Part shown: one piece after another, positions 6,167-9,733 of the stretch
Position numbering within the stretch: position 1 is the stretch's first letter
How the letters are laid out: each line of letters begins with the position of its first letter
From: a bacterium
Lineage (GTDB): Bacteria > Margulisbacteria > Marinamargulisbacteria > SXXA01
NCBI GenBank assembly: GCA_018402095.1
Contig: JAGYJO010000051.1
Span: 1 to 9,733 of the forward strand
Direction of reading: 5' to 3'
DNA: 9,733 nt
Position numbers and translations under genes: made by a program
The notes under the pieces: model-generated
Seen by the model: only the letters and a program-made list of their open reading frames with translations
What the model was told of the DNA's origin: nothing
Database searches by the model: none

Positions 6167-7686
6167 CACAAAAAAGTCGTACACCCGACATCACCGATGA
6201 ATACGTCTACAAAGATGTGATCATCCAAGGTCAAGTCCAGCGGGTTTATGCCAAATTACACGCAACCAAACATTGGCACTATTTTTCATTATTACCTGCC
6301 CTTGTCGCCATTCTACTCTGCTGGCTTATTCGAGAACCCCTCATGTCTCTGGGCGGTGGTATCGTCACTGGGGCGATGCTATTGTCCCACTATGACCTCT
6401 CTGACCAAATATTTCTAACGGTCATGGCCTCCAAAGACACTGCTGGTATTTTTCTTTTGTACCTCTGGCTATTGGGCGGCCTATTGGGAATTTGGTCACG
6501 AACAGGCGCCCCAAAAGCCTTTGCCGAACTCATGACCAAATATATTGTACGTGGCCCACGCTCTGCAAAACTGGTCGCTTGGAGTCTGGGGGTTATTTTT
6601 TTCCAAGGGGGTACAATCAGTACTGTTTTAGCAGGAACCACCGTATCACCCATCGCAGACAAAGAACGGGTTAGTCACGAAGAGCTATCCTTCATCGTAG
6701 ACTCAACAGCCTCTCCCATTGCCGCCATTATCCCACTTAATGCATGGCCTGCTTATATTCAGTCCTTTATCTTTGTCGCAGGGGTGCCATGGTTAGCAAC
6801 GGAATCCGATAGAATTGCTTTTTTCATGAAAAGTGTACCATGGTCTTTTTATTGTATTTTTGCTGTTTTGGGCACATTTTTACTCAGTATTGATAAAGCC
6901 CCGTTCTTGGGCAAACGACTACGTGCAGCGATTAAGCGTAGTCGGGAAACAGGACAGCTCAATGAGCCAGGAGCTTCTCCCCTCAGTGCCCCGGAACTAA
7001 AAACATCAACGGTGCCCGCAGGTTACACCCCCAGTGTTTGGGACTTTTTCATCCCCTTATTTGCTATCATCGGCATCGCCGTCAGCACCTATATTACTAT
7101 GGGATCACCACAAGTCCGCTGGGCCTTTGGCGTAGCGCTTTTATTGGCGATGGGCATGGCGTTTATACGTGGCATGTCGGTCAAACAGGTCATTGGTGGT
7201 TTGGAGAATGGGTTCAAAGGGGTTGTTATCGGCGCATTGGTGCTCCTCTTTGCCGTTACGATAGGAGAAGTCAGCAAACAAGCTGGTGGCGGTATTTATC
7301 TTGTAGAACTTTTAGGTGAACGACTACCCTACGTCCTCCTCCCTGTTATTTTGTTTATGATCACCATTGTTATGGCATTTTCTACAGGAACCAGCTGGGG
7401 AACCTATGCCGTAGCCTTACCGCTAGCGATGCCCCTCTCCTATGCCGTTGCGATGACACAAGGTCTTCACAATCCAGAATTTTTTATGTTGATTTGTTTT
7501 GCAGCAGTGATGAACGGTAGCATCTTCGGAGACCAATGTTCACCCATCTCAGACACATGCGTTCTCAGTGCGATGTGCACCGGAGCTGACCTCATGGATC
7601 ACGTTCGAACACAACTTCCACAAGCATCCTTGGCCGCAGGTCTTGCTGCCGTAGGTTGGACTATGGCCGTTATTTTCTTCGCATAA
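6025..7686 (+). CDS. nhaC: Na+/H+ antiporter, NhaC family (main part of a frameshifted gene)
   Basis: A polytopic inner-membrane carrier with about ten hydrophobic helices, beginning at SLLPALVAILLCWLI. Family hallmarks include GGIVTGAML, the STVLAGTTVSPIADK region, DSTASPIAAIIPLNAW, FSTGTSWGTYAVALPLAMPL and GSIFGDQCSPISDTCVLSA. These recur in NhaC-type sodium/proton antiporters and related organic-acid/proton exchangers, so the exact substrate is uncertain. The listed ATG at 6025 is only the first ATG of this frame and encodes an implausible Cys/His-rich start; the real start is probably 5882, giving about 601 residues after frame repair. That full product would have one N-terminal helix, then about 90 polar residues (RESEARLQAKKLNEIAQKSR and on) before the transporter core, an unusual extension for this family. 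Confidence 0.82.
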   Translation: MECRKNHNCRKTAEDGRLCIFRETLFIWDLFYRESEARLQAKKLNEIAQKSRTPDITDEYVYKDVIIQGQVQRVYAKLHATKHWHYFSLLPALVAILLCWLIREPLMSLGGGIVTGAMLLSHYDLSDQIFLTVMASKDTAGIFLLYLWLLGGLLGIWSRTGAPKAFAELMTKYIVRGPRSAKLVAWSLGVIFFQGGTISTVLAGTTVSPIADKERVSHEELSFIVDSTASPIAAIIPLNAWPAYIQSFIFVAGVPWLATESDRIAFFMKSVPWSFYCIFAVLGTFLLSIDKAPFLGKRLRAAIKRSRETGQLNEPGASPLSAPELKTSTVPAGYTPSVWDFFIPLFAIIGIAVSTYITMGSPQVRWAFGVALLLAMGMAFIRGMSVKQVIGGLENGFKGVVIGALVLLFAVTIGEVSKQAGGGIYLVELLGERLPYVLLPVILFMITIVMAFSTGTSWGTYAVALPLAMPLSYAVAMTQGLHNPEFFMLICFAAVMNGSIFGDQCSPISDTCVLSAMCTGADLMDHVRTQLPQASLAAGLAAVGWTMAVIFFA

Positions 7687-7745
7687 TATTAGGATAGCCG
7701 AATCAACGGCTCAAGACATACCATTCCGCCCCAAGGAGATTCATT

Positions 7746-9044
7746 ATGGATAAACAAATAGAAAAAACAGACGAAGAAAAAAAAGCACTTCTGGAAAACG
7801 ACGAAAAGCTAGATATCGTTGAATTACAAAACAGCACGCTAAAAAGCCTTCACGATCTCGCAAAAAAAATCGGACTGCAAGACTACAAACAATTACAAAA
7901 AAACGACCTTATATTTAAGCTCTTAAAAGCAAAAACAGAATCCAACGGTCTAATTTTCGCGCGTGGCATTCTGGAAGTCTTACCTGATGGCTACGGATTT
8001 TTGCGCACAAACAACTATCTTCCTAGCTCCGAAGATGTTTATGTCTCGCAAACACAAATACGACGCTTTGGATTAACCGTTGGCGATACCATTTCGGGAC
8101 AAGTACGGCAGCCAAAAGATGGCGAGCGCTATTTCTCACTACTCCGTGTAGAAGCCATCAACTGGGATTCTCCTGAATTAATCAAAGAGAGAACAACATT
8201 CTCCAATCTTGTCCCTATTTATCCGTGCACCCCCTTTAAATTAGAAACCACCAATACAGCCTTATCGGGGCGCCTCATGGACATGTTGGTCCCTATCGGC
8301 AGAGGGCAGCGTGGATTAATCGTATCCCCGCCAAAAGCAGGGAAAACCAGCATCTTAAAAGAATTGGCCAATAGCATTGCTACCAATCACCCCGAGGTGA
8401 TCATCAAAGTTCTCCTCATTGATGAGCGCCCAGAGGAAGTCACGGACATGGAACGCTCTGTCAAAGGCGAAGTCATTCACTCCACGTTTGACGAACCACC
8501 CGAACAGCATGTGCGCATTTCTGAGCTGGTACTAGAGAGCGCCAAACGATTGGTTGAATGCGGCAAAGACGTCGTCATATTACTAGACAGTATCACCCGT
8601 CTTGCCCGCGCATACAATTTGGTTGTGCCACCTTCTGGCCGCACCTTGTCTGGCGGATTGGATCCCAGCTCATTACACAAGCCCAAACGATTTTTTGGTG
8701 GCGCCAGACAAATCGAAAATGGCGGCAGCCTCACCATCATTGCCACAGCACTCGTCGATACAGGTTCCCGAATGGATGACATCATCTATGAGGAGTTCAA
8801 AGGCACAGGGAATATGGAGCTTCATTTGGACAGAAAGCTGGCCAACAGACGCATTTTCCCAGCAATTGATATTCAAAATTCAGGTACGAGAAAAGAAGAG
8901 TTACTCATTTCAGAAGATACACTCAAGAAGACTTATATTCTTCGAAAAAACATGGATTCCGAATCTTCAGCAGAAGAATTATTCAGACTGCTTAACCATA
9001 CAACCTCAAACGAAGAATTTTTAAGCTCCGGACTCTTTACTTAA
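7746..9044 (+). CDS. rho: Transcription termination factor Rho
   Basis: A hexameric RNA-dependent ATPase/helicase that ends transcription at unstructured C-rich RNA. An acidic/lysine-rich leader precedes the Rho_N helical domain (NSTLKSLHDLAKKIGLQDYK, about 29-48). The OB-fold RNA-binding domain follows (GILEVLPDGYGFLR, about 74-87, to QIRRFGL). The ATPase core has Walker A SPPKAGKTS (194-202), RPEEVTDMER, Walker B VVILLDSITRLARAYN (276-291), the Q-loop SGGLDP and the R-loop GTGNMELHLDR. At 432 residues the length is normal with no insertion. Shine-Dalgarno AAGGAG (7733-7738) is seven bases before the ATG. It lies 59 bases after the antiporter. No intrinsic terminator is visible downstream, where it converges on a minus-strand gene. 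Confidence 0.97.
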   Translation: MDKQIEKTDEEKKALLENDEKLDIVELQNSTLKSLHDLAKKIGLQDYKQLQKNDLIFKLLKAKTESNGLIFARGILEVLPDGYGFLRTNNYLPSSEDVYVSQTQIRRFGLTVGDTISGQVRQPKDGERYFSLLRVEAINWDSPELIKERTTFSNLVPIYPCTPFKLETTNTALSGRLMDMLVPIGRGQRGLIVSPPKAGKTSILKELANSIATNHPEVIIKVLLIDERPEEVTDMERSVKGEVIHSTFDEPPEQHVRISELVLESAKRLVECGKDVVILLDSITRLARAYNLVVPPSGRTLSGGLDPSSLHKPKRFFGGARQIENGGSLTIIATALVDTGSRMDDIIYEEFKGTGNMELHLDRKLANRRIFPAIDIQNSGTRKEELLISEDTLKKTYILRKNMDSESSAEELFRLLNHTTSNEEFLSSGLFT

Positions 9045-9092
9045 ATCTGTTGGGACTGTTTCCAAATGTGTCACGCACTGACGTCGCATGGC

Positions 9093-9488
9093 TCATTTTA
9101 CAACAGTCCACTGGTGGGTTTTGAGTAAGACCAATGTACATGCATCCTGACAAACAATTCCGGCGTCACGAAGTGTGTTCACCAAAGCCGGATTCTCTGC
9201 GCCTGGATTAAAAATCACCCGTTTTGGACGACAGCGCAGCAGTGCCTCTTTTAAAAGATCTGATTTTTCAGAAGAAATATACATCGTCACCGTATCTATA
9301 GGACACGCAATATCCAAGATACTTTGATAGCCATCCTGGCCCAAAACACTATCGCCTTTGAGGCTTACAGGAAAAACCTGATGGCCATAGTCCAACAATA
9401 GTTGAATCGCTTTATAAGCATATCTCTCTGGATTTGCAGATGCACCCAGAACAGCCACACGCTCAGAAAGCGTATCCGGTAACATCAT
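9093..9488 (-). CDS. CoA-binding domain protein, YccU-like
   Basis: A small single-domain Rossmann protein of 131 residues in the CoA_binding_2 family; partner and physiological role are unknown. The nucleotide loop VAVLGASANPERYAYKA (11-27) matches the family VGAS-x-x-P-x-R-x-S/A-Y motif. Later elements are HQVFPVSLKGDSVLG, KRVIFNPGAENP and the terminal DACTLVLLK, where the family has a conserved cysteine. I chose ATG 9486-9488 because it overlaps the stop of the upstream PepSY gene as ATGA and places the loop about ten residues from the start, as in relatives. An upstream in-frame ATG (9516-9518) is possible. The gene ends 48 bases from the convergent rho stop. Confidence 0.85.
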   Translation of the reverse strand: MMLPDTLSERVAVLGASANPERYAYKAIQLLLDYGHQVFPVSLKGDSVLGQDGYQSILDIACPIDTVTMYISSEKSDLLKEALLRCRPKRVIFNPGAENPALVNTLRDAGIVCQDACTLVLLKTHQWTVVK

Positions 9489-9733
9489 AAACGCCGGTCC
9501 CGAAAGAAGCGTCGCCATGGATAGAGGTACAGCCCCGTCACAGTCAAACCAACCAAAGCAAGGCCAGCAACGGTATACACCCAAAGCATAATATCGCCCC
9601 CCCAGTATCCACTATGGATGGCTAAAATAGTGTGATACGCATCCCCATATGCCGAATGAGCATCCAAACACACCCACGCTGGAAACCCTATTTGGTTGGG
9701 CCAAGGGGCTTGCCAATAGCCATTATTTCCCAC
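9485..9733 (-). CDS. PepSY-associated transmembrane protein, C-terminal part (partial)
   Basis: The frame is open to the right edge, and 82 residues of the C-terminus are seen; the first codon (GTG) is internal, not a start. The sequence HTILAIHSGYWGGDIMLWVY, the helix TVAGLALVGLTVTGLYL and a positively charged YPWRRFFRDRRL end match the last segment of PepSY-associated transmembrane proteins: a periplasmic His-x-G-type motif, the final helix ending in TGLYL, then a basic cytoplasmic tail. Family members are inner-membrane proteins, several of them associated with iron/heme uptake or flavin reduction, but the role here is not shown. It is translationally coupled to the CoA-binding gene by ATGA. 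Confidence 0.75.
   Translation of the reverse strand: MGNNGYWQAPWPNQIGFPAWVCLDAHSAYGDAYHTILAIHSGYWGGDIMLWVYTVAGLALVGLTVTGLYLYPWRRFFRDRRL

Noticed and set aside
7696..7711. AGCCG-AATCAA-CGGCT hairpin between the antiporter and rho as a terminator
   Set aside because: Short 5-bp stem followed by CAAGACATA, no U-tract; more likely chance or a minor mRNA structure.
9053..9109. 8-bp inverted arms GGACTGTT / AACAGTCC flanking the rho/CoA-binding gene junction as a bidirectional terminator
   Set aside because: Arms 41 bases apart, one inside coding sequence, no U-tract; such a pair is plausible by chance.
9489..9584. Longer start for the CoA-binding protein (163 residues)
   Set aside because: The extra residues overlap the PepSY helix codons in another frame and are Cys/Trp-rich; the ATGA junction start fits the family length better.

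Overview
The window reads as an ordinary chromosomal stretch of a bacterium that makes its own tetrapyrroles by the C5 (glutamyl-tRNA) route. GC is middling by eye. Transcription factor Rho, a PepSY-family membrane protein and an NhaC-type antiporter fit a diderm bacterium, but nothing here fixes a phylum. The gene order hemA-hemC-cobA/hemD-hemB, with a fused uroporphyrinogen-III methyltransferase/synthase, is an arrangement I associate with anaerobic Firmicutes and some deltaproteobacterial-type lineages rather than gammaproteobacteria. That is only a hint.

Layout. Positions 1-99 hold the last codons of an unidentified membrane protein on the plus strand. Alanine racemase (142-1254, minus) comes next; its 3' end has been overwritten by a C/G-rich palindromic repeat. 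A short divergent intergenic region with an 8-bp inverted repeat separates alr from the heme operon. The operon is hemA (short form), hemC (broken), cobA-hemD fusion, then hemB, closely packed or overlapping. After hemB come an NhaC-family antiporter (broken by a frameshift near its 5' end) and rho, each behind a good Shine-Dalgarno sequence. Converging on rho from the right edge is a minus-strand pair: the C-terminal end of a PepSY-associated membrane protein and a small CoA-binding (YccU-like) protein, joined by an ATGA overlap.

How the genes work together. HemA makes glutamate-1-semialdehyde (hemL is not in the window), HemB condenses 5-aminolevulinate to porphobilinogen, HemC polymerises four porphobilinogens, and the HemD half of the fusion closes the ring to uroporphyrinogen III. 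The CobA half methylates it toward precorrin-2, siroheme or cobalamin.

The main surprise is that the chain is interrupted at hemC. A one-base shift lies immediately before the cysteine that carries the dipyrromethane cofactor. An in-frame TAA follows 61 bases after the shift, although the remaining frame runs on to give exactly a normal HemC length. The antiporter gene has an independent frameshift. All three lesions lie next to or within homopolymer runs, so the competing explanations are genuine gene decay, sequence error, and (for hemC only) recoding at a UUU-UGA site. I found no mobile element, CRISPR array, RNA gene or clearly new biological system.
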